Positions 11,534-23,924 of a DNA stretch of 64,000 bases are shown piece by piece (the stretch's first letter is position 1; each line of letters opens with the position of its first letter). The translations under genes and the position numbers were made by a program. The stretch comes from Drechslerella dactyloides (Eukaryota > Ascomycota > Orbiliomycetes > Orbiliales > Orbiliaceae), in assembly GCA_020064725.1 (NCBI GenBank), contig JAGTWJ010000007.1, positions 1,488,001 through 1,552,000 on the forward strand, given 5' to 3'. The notes under the pieces were generated by a model that saw only the letters and a list, made by a program, of their open reading frames with translations, was not told the DNA's origin and did no database searches.

Positions 11534-13107
11534 GTGAATGTTCGAATTCTCTCTCGTTGGCCCATGGCGAATGTATAACAAGCTGAATCGAGCGGCTGTA
11601 CGACGGGGAAGCGAGCCGCATGATCGCATTGCTATCATTTATGTTGTACGTTTACATACAGATCGCGTCCTACTTGAGACGGTGACGCCATTATTTGTCT
11701 CGGTGGCGACTGCGGGTGAGTGGGTGATCAATGGATGAGCAGCATGATTGCTGTAAGGTCTGCCCTCTCGGTGTTAATGTCGGAAACTAGGTATTCTAGC
11801 ATTAGATCTCTAGTATTAGGGTTCCGGTATTAGACTTGGCCGCCAGACGCATCGATCCGTCCCGCTCGAGACGGTCTGCGGTTCTAACATGCATTTCGAC
11901 GGTACGGAAAGTCCAGTGCACGGGTGCTTGCTAAGATTGCAACCGCCCCATTACCAGTGAAGCTGTGCGCACTGGGACCCCTTCTAGCCCGAGACGTGAA
12001 ATTGTAATACATGTCTGACGTAGGGAGAGCTCAGCGGAAGGTCGCTCACAAGTGAGCGATATATGACACGAAACTTTGATCCCCCACCATAGTTGACACT
12101 GGATGTATTGACCTGTCCCGTCCGAATTGAGCCAGGCATTCCGCTTAGAGAGAGAGTTTTCGCCAACGGCTGATGACAGCCGTGCGATAAGCAACCTGAT
12201 GGCGCGATTGCCTCGTCGTCACCAAGTGGTACGGTAATACTCTGTCCGATCGGAGACACCGGCGAATCGATATACCCACATATCGGGGAATGCCCGGTGC
12301 GGATCAGTGCTGGTTCCCATGATGTCGTTGGATGTGCGTTGAAATTGTTGCAACATGAGCTGGCTAGCTGCGCGCAGCCGTCAAGTGCTCTTGCCAGTCT
12401 CGAGCGATAGGATGAGCGTCATACACGTACGGTCATAACTCCAATGTAATCGATGCAATAGCGATGATTAATTCAGCCAAAGGGCAAATTTGCTAATGGC
12501 CAGATAATTGTGGTTGTACATAAATGATTGCGGATTTACAGTGATGAGTTGGACTATACGGAATACATTTAGGCTGGTCCTGGCGTGGGTGCACTTAGTG
12601 TGACGTCGTGGACAAAATTAGGTTGCGAGTAGGTGTAAGACAACCTTGGTCGAAAACTTGTGATTGCGAAGACAAGGCGTTGCTCGATTGATTGCTGCTC
12701 CGAGATGTGTGCAACCGGTGGTACTTCCGCAGCCACCATAGTCTTTAACAGATGTCCCAATAATAGAACATCGCCTCGAGCGCGGCCAGGGCCAACGGGC
12801 TGGTTTCACGGGACAACTCATAATTCTCCCAACATTGTAATGGTACAGAACTCTAGCAAGTCGTTCCACTTCGTCTCGTGGACACTGTATTTCGAACTCT
12901 AGCTCTCTCGACGGTCTGCTGGACGGCTAGTTGCTAGTTACATTCCTAGGATCACACTCTACTTTCTATTTTGACTACGTTTTCAGGATCCTCGATCACG
13001 ATTTTTTTGGCGTTCGAGAATTCAAGAACTTGTAAGGAGTTAGTGACAGGCTATAGACCGTAGAAGTTACTAGAGATATATCAATAGCTAGGTCCGTCGT
13101 TGAAAAA

Positions 13108-13190
13108 TTGAATAAGGTTAATCCCGTCAAAATTGGAATAAGGTTAATTCCGCCGAAATTCTGAATAAGGTTAATTCCGGCGAATATGTT
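13108..13190. repeat. Cluster of the GAATAAGGTTAATTCCGTCG repeat (3 copies)
   Basis: Three consecutive units of about 27 bp share the core AATAAGGTTAATTCCGYCGAA, with substitutions such as TCCCGTC and TCCGGCG. The units are separated by 5-7 variable bases. Confidence 0.8.
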
Positions 13191-14611
13191 GAATATCAAC
13201 AATTTCTTCGCCAGCGTCAGAACTGCAGCCTGACTTACGAGACAAATTTCCACAGAAACTATCTCGGTTGGTTGCGCTTCTTAAGCTAGATCTCGATCTC
13301 GGGGACGCTGCGCGTTTCTAGGTTTCCTACGTGCATCATATGCATATGGATTGGCCTCGAGATCGAATGCGAGTTCTCGCCAAATTTTGCAAACGCGTTA
13401 TAGGAATATCGGACTCGCAGGCTCGACACTCCCAAAGCGTGGGATCTAAGGCACCCGCGCATCCAAAAGCTTAATTTCCAATGTAGGCCAGTGCTGCGAA
13501 TGTGGATTAGAGTAATATAATATCGGACCCATGTGTACGTTTGTAGCTTGTGAACAATTACGCGCTGTCATGGGGTGCTCTTGTCCCGTCGCGTCCCCTG
13601 CTTCTTCAACATCGACCTCTGCACTACAGGATCAAGACACCCACCAAGACCGGTTCTAATTGAACTGGAAGCCAAACTGCGAATGATGAAAGTGATCGGC
13701 ATCTACTAATCTCATACCCTTTCTGTCACAAGCCGTACGTAACCGGTATTGCAGTGTAATTCGCGAGATGCACGAACACACAGGCACCCGGTTCACCGTG
13801 CGCCATGCAGGATCTGAAGCGAACTCAAAGCGAAGTGAGCCAGGCGCACCGTCTGAAGCGTTCTCTGCAAAATTCCCGACAGTCTGGTTTGAGTTTCTGG
13901 CGACGCACGACAAAAGTCCCGGGAATTCGGTTTGAGTTCAATTTCCAAGCATCAACAACCTGCTACCAACAGGCGATGCGGAGGCTGCACCCACGCATAT
14001 TGTGGTGTCGGCGTGCTCGACCTGTGGTGTTGGCTACACGTTGGACTTCGATTTTAAAGTTCGACGCCAAGGACAGAACGACAGCATATTATTGGCTGAA
14101 TTCACCGCTAAACCCGAAATGGTTTCCTAGAATGGCTTAGCGCCGCAAGGTTCAGCATCCCCCTGGTACCCCTGCTGAGGGTGCGGTCGCGCGCCGCGAT
14201 ATCGCAGGAGTAGCGCATGCATGCAGATGCATGGACGGAGGGACTGTAGGATTTCAGGGTGTACAGCATCGCATTCGCATATGCTGTGCACGGGCGCTGA
14301 GACAATTACACCGTCTGACAATCTTTGTCTTGACGTCTATCAACAGATGGATGTCCGGATATTGATGAGATAGCGTCAGTTAGATGGCATACTTTCGTCT
14401 TCTGTACGTGGCGACAAGATGACTTTGTACGCGAATGTTACGGTCAGGGCGCTCAGGTGTCGTGATAGATGTGTTTGCGGATCGGTGGTAAAAATCTGAT
14501 TGCTTGCGTCTTCGAGGTAATACAAGACATGTCATTGGTACGTTCGCCGTCTAGGCGTCCAGATGCTGCGTACAATTGTGAGACTTTCGCAAAACTTATC
14601 ACGGAATTAGG

Positions 14612-14649
14612 TTGTCTCGCGGGCCAGAAGCGTCTGGTTCACGAGACAA
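14612..14649. mobile_element. 38-bp palindromic miniature element with 8-bp target duplication
   Basis: TTGTCTCGCGGGCCAGA and TCTGGTTCACGAGACAA are separated by only four bases, so the unit is almost two inverted ends with no core. The flanks GAATTAGG (14604-14611) and AAATTAGG (14650-14657) match at 7 of 8. It is the smallest clear member of the family in this window. Confidence 0.75.
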
Positions 14650-15422
14650 AAATTAGGGCACGATTTTTTTTTTTTGCATTCGTTTGGCGCTGCGAGACTA
14701 GCACGGTACTGAATCAGCTGGTGATATGGCGATATTCGATATCCGTACCAGTGTGGGATGTACATTATCGAAACTATTGTCGAGATTCCGCGGATTTGTC
14801 GTCTGGTAAATCACTCGTAGGTGTGGGTCCGGCTTGCGAGACCACAGATTTCCGCCGACGACTTCATTCGAACAATGTGCACGGTCAAAGTTGTTTTCGA
14901 ACTTCAGCTGACACAACATCAGGTATGACAAGAGCAAACATCGACATGGGCGTACTGTATGGGATGAGTTGGTGATACTGGCATGTGCTTCTGAAAACAA
15001 GTAACTTGTGTTCCAAGCTTTGCTGGCTTTCGCGCGCGTATATACATCCATCATCTGAATAACGGCACAGCTGCACAGGCTGGAACTGTGTGGGTTTGGC
15101 TGCGAGATCTCGAGAACAGCAGAGTCCAAAGTTTCTTCAGACCTTAATTAACTACAAGCACATGGGGCGCTATGGCGCTTAGCTCGAGAGCGTAACACAG
15201 GATCAGCGGGCGATACCTGTACACGCCAATGAAACTGCACTTCACGAACTGGTGCGCCTTATCTAAATTTAGTTACGGGCGATAGCTGAATAGACCTCGA
15301 TACTCTGAAGCTTTGTAGCCTTGATGCCAGGCCACATGGTACATGTGTGCTGTAGGATGCTCCGAGCAGTGCTGGGGTCTGCAACACATGTCATAACTAA
15401 ATACCTGAGGATATGGCAGTGT

Positions 15423-15571
15423 GGTCTCGTAAACCAAGCCCTTCCTTGCCACCGTCAGTGATACAACCACAAGCTAGGCGATACACGCAGTTGGCCAAAG
15501 TCTACTTTAACCTTCAGCGATCCGTACGTAGTCCGTCGCAATCCTGAACACGACCGTATACTACGAGACCA
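15423..15571. mobile_element. Tentative longer member of the GTCTCGTAAACC element family
   Basis: The left end GGTCTCGTAAACCA and the right end TACTACGAGACCA are inverted copies about 149 bases apart end to end. The flanking octamers (15415-15422 and 15572-15579) match at 6 of 8. The two ends could belong to separate insertions. Confidence 0.35.
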
Positions 15572-15785
15572 GCCAGTGATACCTGCCGCTAACACAACCT
15601 TCTTACGATGTCCTGAGCTCCGCCAATTCGTATACTGTACACGTTCTACTGAGATCAGATATGAACACTGAATTCTGAGCGGTGAGAGGATGGCCATGGC
15701 TCACATGGTTCAGAGAGGTGGGCTTTTTCCAGTATATGTCAGTTCTATACAACGGAAGCTCACGTCGTCGACAATTTTTCGAGAT

Positions 15786-15895
15786 TTTGGGTAAGGTTAC
15801 TTCCGTTGACACTAAATTTCTCGATGAGGTTAATTCCGTCAAATAGGAATAAGGCTAATTCCGTCGAAATTCGATTAAGGTTAGTTCCCCAAGGC
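15786..15895. repeat. Cluster of the GGTTAATTCCGTC repeat (4 copies)
   Basis: Four diverged units occur in a row: AAGGTTACTTCCGTTG, GAGGTTAATTCCGTCA, AAGGCTAATTCCGTCG and AAGGTTAGTTCCCC. The spacing is 26-40 bases. It is the same family as the clusters at 13.1, 18.1 and 20.3-20.6 kb. Confidence 0.7.
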
Positions 15896-18060
15896 TTGTA
15901 TGTAAGATTGACTCCGATGAATTTTGAAGAATTTCGATTCCGTCGAGGCGTATAAAGCTGTAGACATGAATGGACCGGAGACGTAGTCGCAACAGTATGG
16001 AATTATCATCACTGCAACCTTTCGGTTATTCGAGCTACCTCCATCGGTGCATGTTCATCGCCCTCGCGAACACTAGCCAACAGTTCGATAAGGTCTCTCG
16101 TGACCTGCATATCAAATCCAAGTTTCTGCCAAACTTTGCATAGAGTTGATCCCGTCAAGGCGTATATTTCCATGGAGATGCGTAGACGCAATGGTAGTCG
16201 TAGCATCATGGGAAGGCCACGACACCGCAGCCTTCATGCTCTTCGGAACAGTCTCTCAAATCTGCGTCTCGATATTTCGAACATAGTTAATTCTGTCGCT
16301 GACAGCTTGAATCTAAGGTTAATCCTACCTAAACGCGCCGATCTTAAACTGTTAATCTGTCGGAGGATATGATACTGAAATGAAATGAGCAGACGCGGCG
16401 ATGATTACGGCGAAATGGAAATGATACTACCACGATACTCCAACGATAGTATGGAGGATTTGCCTCGAGATGTCCAGCAAGCGTCAATGCGAGCAGATGT
16501 GGTGTTATTTATAATCATATGGAAATGTGACTGCTGCGACCTTGCTGCTGTTTCGGCTGCATCTTATATCACGATTTCTGTCCCTGGAGCGAATTCTATG
16601 ATCCCGGAGTTGACGTTCTGAATTCCTTGCGTCGAGATTTAGTTAAGGCTACTTCCTTCGTTAAAAGTTTAGATTTAAGGTTAATTCCGTCGAACCTGAA
16701 CAAGGTTAATTCCGTCGAAGTATACTAGTAAAGATTTCCTTAGACGTGAGTAAATTAGTGGTACATAACGGAAGCTCTGGCGCGAATTCGGTCGATAAAC
16801 TACTCTTATCGGAATTATAGACATGGTCGTTCATTACCGTCGTAGCGCGAATTGTATCAGTCTCGTCGTCGGACGTTCGATTTCAAGGTTAACAGCTGTT
16901 GAGAGTTTGGATAAGTCCAATTCCATCAGATCCTATACGGTCTGAAACATGACTGGACACAATCGTAGTTGCAGCACTGCAACTTGTCGCGCAAACTAGA
17001 CTGCCAGTTCTAAGGCTGGCGAAGCTTCGAATTCTCACATTTCCATTGTCCGCCTAGACAATACGACCCCATAGACAACTATTAGGGTCGCCTCCGTCGT
17101 AGCTCTGAATAAATTTAATTCCGAAAATTTAAACTTAAGGCTGATTCCGTCGTCGATAACTTGACCTTGAGGTTACTCTATCAAGATCGCGAGAATCTGG
17201 GAAGCAGAGGCAGCTGTTGGCTAAAAGTCAACCCGATAAACACTCACTTCAGACAACTCAATTGCGCACATCCGGCCTCCAGCTTACAAGACGAGCTAAG
17301 ATTGTATAAAATGTTGAACCGAACCCGTCGCTGACATCTTGAATTCGGGTCATTCACGCACAGTCATGGATAATTTTTTTTCCGGCGTTGCCGCAAATAA
17401 GACTCCAGTTGTTGCTGAAGCTTTTTTGGAAACTAAGGTTAGTCCCGCAGAGGAGCCCAGGTAAACGTCCGGATCGTCCCAGACTTAAAATTATATTGTG
17501 ATAACCATATACCGTATCCTGCGTACGTGAGTTAAGCCATATGTCTCCACTGGTGGCTCCTCACACACAGTGGTAAACGAGCAAGCATATTTCATTAATT
17601 ACCCCGTTACAACCGGTACCAATGACTGATCTCTGTTTACCTGCCGTGCGAGGCATTGATCCGTCATCAACTTCGGGTTTGTCTTTTGTCATTTCGACAG
17701 ATACACAGCTTGCCCACGGCAATGTCAGGACAGATCGGTAGACCGTTAAGCTGCCCAGCACTAATAGGTTAATTAGATTCAGAGAAACAAAGTGTGGAGT
17801 GGTTGATAAGTATACGCAGTAAATATCAGCGCGTATGACAACTCTGTGTGATAGATACGTCCTATACCACCTGATATTGTTTCACCCCGTGTTTGACTTG
17901 CTGCTCGCGCGACATAGACGTGCTAGAAAGAGAGAGAATTCGGATTACGCGGTGCAGGAGTGCATGATGTCAAAGTCACATAAGTTGGTAGATTAATGGG
18001 GTGTGTGTATAACAACCGGGTCGCGATAGGAGGGCTGGCGCACATCAAGACAGCGTCCTC
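15896..18060. other. Gene-poor stretch with scattered repeat units
   Basis: No gene is recognised. Isolated or paired units of the AAGGTTAATTCCGTCG repeat lie near 16283, 16312, 16645, 16677, 16703, 17110, 17138 and 17437. The pair at 16676-16720 is nearly identical to the consensus. Confidence 0.45.
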
Positions 18061-18061
18061 G

Positions 18062-18210
18062 AGACCAATTAGGGCCAATACCGTCGAAAATATTCATAAG
18101 GTTAATTCCGTTGATAAAGTTTTGAAAATAAGGTTAATTCCGTCGAATTATAAATTAGGTTAATTCCGCCGAAGTTGTCAATAAGGGTAGTTCCGACGAA
18201 GTATGAGTAG
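18062..18210. repeat. Cluster of the GGTTAATTCCGTC repeat (4-5 copies)
   Basis: Units at about 18095, 18128, 18155 and 18184 are spaced 27-33 bp apart. The core is AAGGTTAATTCCGTCGAA, with the last copy changed to AAGGGTAGTTCCGACG. A degenerate unit precedes them near 18068. Confidence 0.75.
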
Positions 18211-20300
18211 AATAATCCTTTCGTCAAAATATCCTGTTGACAGGTTGAACTACTGTTGAATTTTTCAACATCATCGACATATGCATGAAGCTTAGAGATC
18301 GATGTCACTGAACTTTCTTCAAATTCAACTTCATGCAGCTGCTCTGCTAATCTAGGGATACCTACAAATATCACCCTTTGATCAAACATAGTTGCATAAT
18401 CTCCCAGTTTGTTCCTGCAGTGGATATACGACACGAGACCTGCTGGTCGTTCTTTCTCGAATATCTCCTCAAATTTACCTGTGCAGCTGAGATTATCTTT
18501 AGACTACCTTAGAACGGATACGGAAAGGCAATACTGATAGCTCTGATTGGGGTTCTAGATAGAGTTTCAGACATGTCGACAGAGCTTCGACATATTTTGA
18601 CGGCATTTTCCCCTTGAAATCTATGCATGTGCGTTGCACAATTAGTACCGCAGTGGCCAGTAGTACAGACAGGATATCTAATGAACATACGAAAGAGTCA
18701 AGTCCTAGAAATGCTGTCCTGACTGGTTAACGCACATACCGAGCCCTTCGGTTGGCAGGGAGGACTGGGCCGAACAGCAAGCTCGCAGCGAAACAAATTT
18801 GACAACAGCGGGGCCGGCGTCTGGAGCTGGCATCAAGACTAAGTAAAACGCCGGCACACGTCAACAATATCTATCTACATGTTGATGATGGAGACATGAC
18901 CTTTCTATTTAAGTTCTGAAACTGAAAGTGAATTTTAACAGCAAAGTTATTGTAATGCTGGCACGTCCTGTCTTGAACATGTAACCAACATCCCCCGAGG
19001 AAGCAAATGACACCCGAAATGGCTCCCGGATGACCTGCATTGAGAGAAACATCTCAGCGCCTAAGCTTCGTTATCCAGCCATAAACTTATCTCGTGGCCC
19101 TAGCACTTGTGCGACCATCTTTACTTGCATTTTTAACTTAGCCTCGGGACCGTCGCCCTCTGCTGTCAATGGCCAACGTCAATGTTTAATTCGCTGCTGC
19201 AAGTTGAACGCTGTCTCTGCACATCAGGGACTCCGCGGGGCGAGGGTCTGATTCTCAGCGTGTTGCAAGTTATAGCTATCGATATAACCGCCGGAAATTG
19301 TGATGTAGTGTATGTCGACTCAAGTATAGCAGTGCCACATAGAGATGCCCGGATACGTATTTTCTTCTTCTATTACGGCAATGGGGAGATGTCCTCGAAA
19401 GAAACAATTTCTACGCTATCACCTCTGCAAGCGTATTATAGGATATGGGCAGGTTGTAGAGTAGAGATGAATTGTCCAGTGGGCAGCTCCCCGTACGTAG
19501 AGGTCTAGCGACACTATACGTATACATTGTAGCATAGTTCCTTAGGTGCCTCATATCGCGAGTCTACACAAGCGCCGTCGTCGTTCGTCCGGCGGGGTGA
19601 AGCTTAACTTTTTTGACATTTTCAAATAAGCTTACTCTCGCCGATTTCTCAAATCAAGTTATTTTCATCATCGATGGTTCGGATACAAGGTTTGCTCACT
19701 GGCGAGCGAGGATCCGCATCCATGCAAATCTTCCCAGCTGGTGAGTTAAGGTATATCATGCTTTTGCAATTTATGTTTATGATTTCCTCTGGCGAAGTCA
19801 ATTTCGTCGGCATCTAGATAAGGTTAATTCCGTGGTTTTGAATAAGGTTACTTCCGTCGAAGTATTGGATATGACCGACATTGTTGTTTCGTAAACCAGC
19901 TATATATCTGCTACGTTGTAATCGTTGATGTCGTCGAAACGCCAAATGATATCTATCGGCCCCAACAAAAAAAATTTGAATAAAGGTAATTTAGTCCTCG
20001 AATGAAGTTATCTCCGAAGACATGAATAGGACTTGATTCGGTGGTCAACAATCATAGTCGAATATTTGTGTTGAGCTTGAAATTATATTTGTCGAACTCG
20101 TCACTATATCGGATAGCAAACTACGCCCACGCGTGCATACGGCCTATGTTACCAGGAAGGCTATAGTGGTGGGTGTTGATGAAGATGAATTGTCTACCTC
20201 TATCTTGATATATCTACTGTATCTATCTATAGGCCAGGCTGTAGACGTAGGCATGTGATTATCCTCACGGTCTCCAACAGTGTAGAAAATCTTGAAATTA
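18211..20300. other. Gene-poor stretch
   Basis: No gene is recognised on either strand. Two repeat units occur at 19815-19865, and an element end (TTTCGTAAACCAG) near 19887. Confidence 0.45.
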
Positions 20301-20304
20301 TCGA

Positions 20305-20615
20305 AATTTTGAATAAGGTTAATTCCGTGTCAAATCGAAATAAGGTTAATTCCGTCGAGATATTGAATAAGGTTAATTCCGTCGTAGACCTTGATTGTGA
20401 ATTCAGAGCGAACTTCGTTGATATCGATATATCGATGAAATTTTCTCGTGAGGCAAATCAACTGCGACTTCAAGATCGCAGAAATGCTCAGCATGGGAAA
20501 TTCTGTGAGAAATATGTATAAGGTTTATTCCGTTTGACTTAAATAAGGTTAATTCCGTCTAAATTCGAATAAGGTTAATTCCGTCGAATCTGAATAAGGT
20601 TAATTCCGTCGAGAT
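20305..20615. repeat. Largest cluster of the GAATAAGGTTAATTCCGTCG repeat (7 copies)
   Basis: Three units at 20305-20390 and four at 20520-20612 flank about 130 bases of other sequence. Units are 25-28 bp, and several are identical over AATAAGGTTAATTCCGTC. Because copies here are close to consensus, this cluster is probably younger than those with many substitutions. Confidence 0.85.
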
Positions 20616-23600
20616 GCTGAAATTTGATATATTGCCCTTTGGCATTTGTGGGTAAATACCACTGCACTATCGTCATATATATCGCAAATGCTCGTTCGAT
20701 AATCGATCTGGCTTATAACAGTCTTGCTTACGACTATATAATCATGATGATCAGGACGATCTCATAATTTTATCATCGTGTTGTCGATTCCATATACATC
20801 ATACTAGCCCTATATTGAAGCTGTGTTGAAAAGCTGCATAGACGCCTCACAAATGCATAGTATGCAAATCCGCTTTTTCGAGATGAGTATCTCCTAAGGG
20901 GCTGTATCAGCGTACTTGACAGGATGCATGCCTTGCGTGCTGATCGATATCAATACACGCAACAACCGCAGCTCGAGTCTCTTGTCGAGATCCGACGTCT
21001 ATACGCATCGGCTGGCACTGTACGAGAGTTGACGTGCGCGCACGCACATCACGCCCTTGATCTCAGTCGAGGAGCACGTGAAAGTGATCGGCCTATTACC
21101 TGGCATGTAAGGCGCGTGTCTAGTCACCGGTATGTGTAACGGTAACGGATTGCTAGGGATATATATGCAGCTCCACGGAATTGGTATTCGTTAAGTGGTT
21201 AAAAAATATCATATTCTAGGCTTCTAGAACGGTTTAGCCTTGAAGTGAACGATGTCTGGTAATAGAAAGCGTCGAGAAGTGGGAGAACATGTGGCAAATG
21301 GACGTGACGTCGCAAGCGGCCGAAAGGGGAATGGTTGCACGGGGAATTCTTTGACGAAATGATGAAACAGCGTTGAAACTTAGCAGGTTGATCTGTGCGA
21401 TATCATATCAGCGCTTGCTAAGTTATCGATCGATGGGTCCGCCCGAGGAATGTGATTGCAAGCAAACAGGTAACAAGGAGGAACAATGCATAGAAGTTGG
21501 GTCGTTCTCTGTCTCACCAGGTCATCCGAGCGTTCGTGCATCCACCAGCAAAGTAAGGGGATACGCTCCCGTGACGCGATCTATGCAGATCGTAGCGTAT
21601 CTGCCAGGAATTTTCAACAGTCTGCCATGCCTCGGGATATATATCGATACAATGCATGGCCATCGTACATTACGTGCTTCCACGTATAGGCATTTCCTGG
21701 CTCAGATTTATTGTAAAATTGATCGAATGGCTCTTGAAACCGCGAATCGCAAGGGAGAGACAGATGTGGATGCTGGCCTGTCCATTCGTTTGCTTTCGCA
21801 GATTTGTTTCTCTTCCTGGATGACTGACCGATGGATGGTTCCGAGAAAATCGGAATATTGGCACAATATATTTTACATGAGTGGTGGTTAGGAAGCAATG
21901 CGTGCTGGGCACATATTACGCGGATTCGCTTGGGCTGTGGACTCGCAACTTTCTCATTAGCATCTCCTAATCTAGGATTACAGATGGAGCCTGACTACGC
22001 GATTGTATCACACCGTTCGGCTGGGCGTGTCGGTGGGCCTCATGGGGGTGAATTCGTGCCCTGCGAGCGGGTAATTTAACTTGCGAATTAGGGCAAAACA
22101 CAAAGGAGGGAAAGTGCTTTCAGAGAAGTGCAGGCGGGCGGGAAGATACCAAATATGCGAAATCTGCACCCCTTGCTAGGCAATAGTCCAGCGTGACCAG
22201 TGTGATTTCTGTCGGTATCAGTCAGAGATATCCTCGAATTGAGTGATCGAGAGGTGCTGCAAATGCATACCGTAGATTGCGATTTTTTCCTTCAGTAGGG
22301 AATATGCACTCCTTGGGTTGCAACCCAATGAGAGGATCAGTTGGAACATCTCGGCATGCAGCGGGCGCCTGGCGCAGGAAAGAGTTAAATTGTAGCGGTA
22401 ATGTGATAGCCTTGACGTCTATTCCATTCCAGCCGTCAGTCAGCTCTCAAGTTCCGGCCCGTCTATGCATGACGGACTAGCTGTTCGAGCGATTATTGTC
22501 GTGGCGTTGGCGCCTCCATCATTGAAGTCAGGGCTAGGGCTCCCCTTTGCTCAAAGGAGGTTTGCAATTGTTTCTGTAATGGACGTGTCATTTCGTTTTG
22601 CTCCGTCGCGGCCCTGGCTTCATCGATGGACGGACCTTTCGAGGAGTGCCTTCAACCCGCGCAGATGTCTCGATGGTGTTCTGTTCTTCTGGGCGGGTGC
22701 ATAGCCTGCCCTGGCCCCAAATGCAGACGTTGTGCATGCATGGACGCTGCATTTTGCACACGCCTGCAGCAGGGCACCACTGCGCCGGGGCCCCTTACAG
22801 CCCATGAAATCACAGATTGTCGTCCCCTGCGCTGGGATGCAGTCCGGAGCGGAATACTTGTCCGGTGGTGGAGGAGGCTATCAGATCACGGGTACCTGAG
22901 TGGCCTTCCTGGCTGTTTTTTGCCTGCCAGCCCCGAGTATTTGGCATGTTTTAGCCTGTCGCATGGCCATGCCAGGCACGAAGCAGGCCGTTGGCCGTGC
23001 TGGCGTCCGGACCCTGGCAATCCGTACCTGAAACTTTTCCACGGCCAGTTGCTGAAAAGTAAAAAAAAAAAAAAGCGTTCGCCTGTAAGCAGAGTTTGAT
23101 TCAGGACACGGCCTGCTGTTTCCTGTTTTTCTGCATCCCTTTTGAACAATCATTAGAACGCGTTCGTGTGTATTTGGACATGCTGGGCAGGTCGACCACC
23201 GTATACCGACGGCGGCACGCCCTGCTCGAAAGCGATATTATTCGTGCATGTAAGTTGGGTGCTTGTGAGAGCGCACCTGTACGTGTAGCTGTGCGGATGT
23301 GTGGATGTAATGTCCCTGAAGATGTTCCTGCGCCTGTGCGCACGAAGCCGAATCTGGATCGAAATCGACGGTTCGTCTTTGGTTCGAACGACCAGCTATT
23401 TTTGGACCAGGGCAGGCAGGCAGGCAGGCGGGCACGAACCAGTCCGCACACCGGGACTAAGGAATAATACTAGCTCGAAAGAATAATCTAAACCTTAGTT
23501 AACGGCTCAATTGAGGAACAGACGGATGGAAAAAGGGAGGTAGCCAGTCGGTTTCTTCGCTCCTCACTCGTTAGATCCCCACGGAACCGTACATGCTTCG

Positions 23601-23924
23601 TGCGTCCATTCACGACACGACGCCCTGACTTTGAGGCCATCTCGCTCGCGTTCTCGATCGACTCCGGACAGCAGCGACTCATCCGCGAATAGGACAGCTC
23701 CCCGAGCGGCCCAGGCGAATCGCATCGTTTTGCTCGGCGGCACGGCATCGGTTTGGTGTAAGCTGCTTGCTCGTGGCAGCCGCGGTGGTGGTACTGTCGA
23801 GGGCTTCTTGCCGCGCTAGTGGGTGAGGACAGGAGAGGAGGTTGACTTCGCTCTCCTGCAAATTCAATCCGTCAATAATCCAACCTCGCTGGTCCAACGA
23901 CACTGCTCCTGCGGCCCTCCCTGT
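20616..23924. other. Gene-poor stretch upstream of the kelch protein gene
   Basis: Several frames are open for up to 170 codons here, but none resembles a known family and none shows a conserved splice pattern. An A-run of 14 bases lies near 23061 and a GGCA tetranucleotide repeat at about 23410-23434. Confidence 0.4.

Larger units (their letters stand above)
6651..13100. other. Gene-poor stretch with many GGTTTACGAGAC-type motifs
   Basis: I recognise no gene. Unpaired copies of the small-element end (consensus CTGGTTTACGAGACCAG or its complement) appear near 6805, 8215, 9428, 9880, 9930, 10660, 10965, 11224, 11275 and 11318, in both orientations. The version GGGTTTGGCTTGCGAGACCAG recurs in the 10.6-11.3 kb part. 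A partial tandem duplication around GAGCATTCGA lies at about 7516-7585. Base composition is mixed, not strongly AT-rich. Confidence 0.5.
13191..15785. other. Gene-poor stretch between repeat clusters
   Basis: No gene is recognised. It contains single element ends near 13217 (TGACTTACGAGACAA), 14828 (GGCTTGCGAGACC) and 15086, plus one clear paired element at 14612-14649 and one tentative element at 15423-15571. Confidence 0.45.

Noticed and set aside
13108..20615. CRISPR-like array
   Set aside because: The 25-28 bp units are near-tandem with linkers of only 5-12 bases, not 30-40 bp unique spacers. They decay freely, and the genome is eukaryotic.
22626..23099. 157-codon plus-strand frame in the gene desert
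   Set aside because: Cys/Pro-rich composition, an end in a poly-A run read as lysines, no domain and no splice sites.
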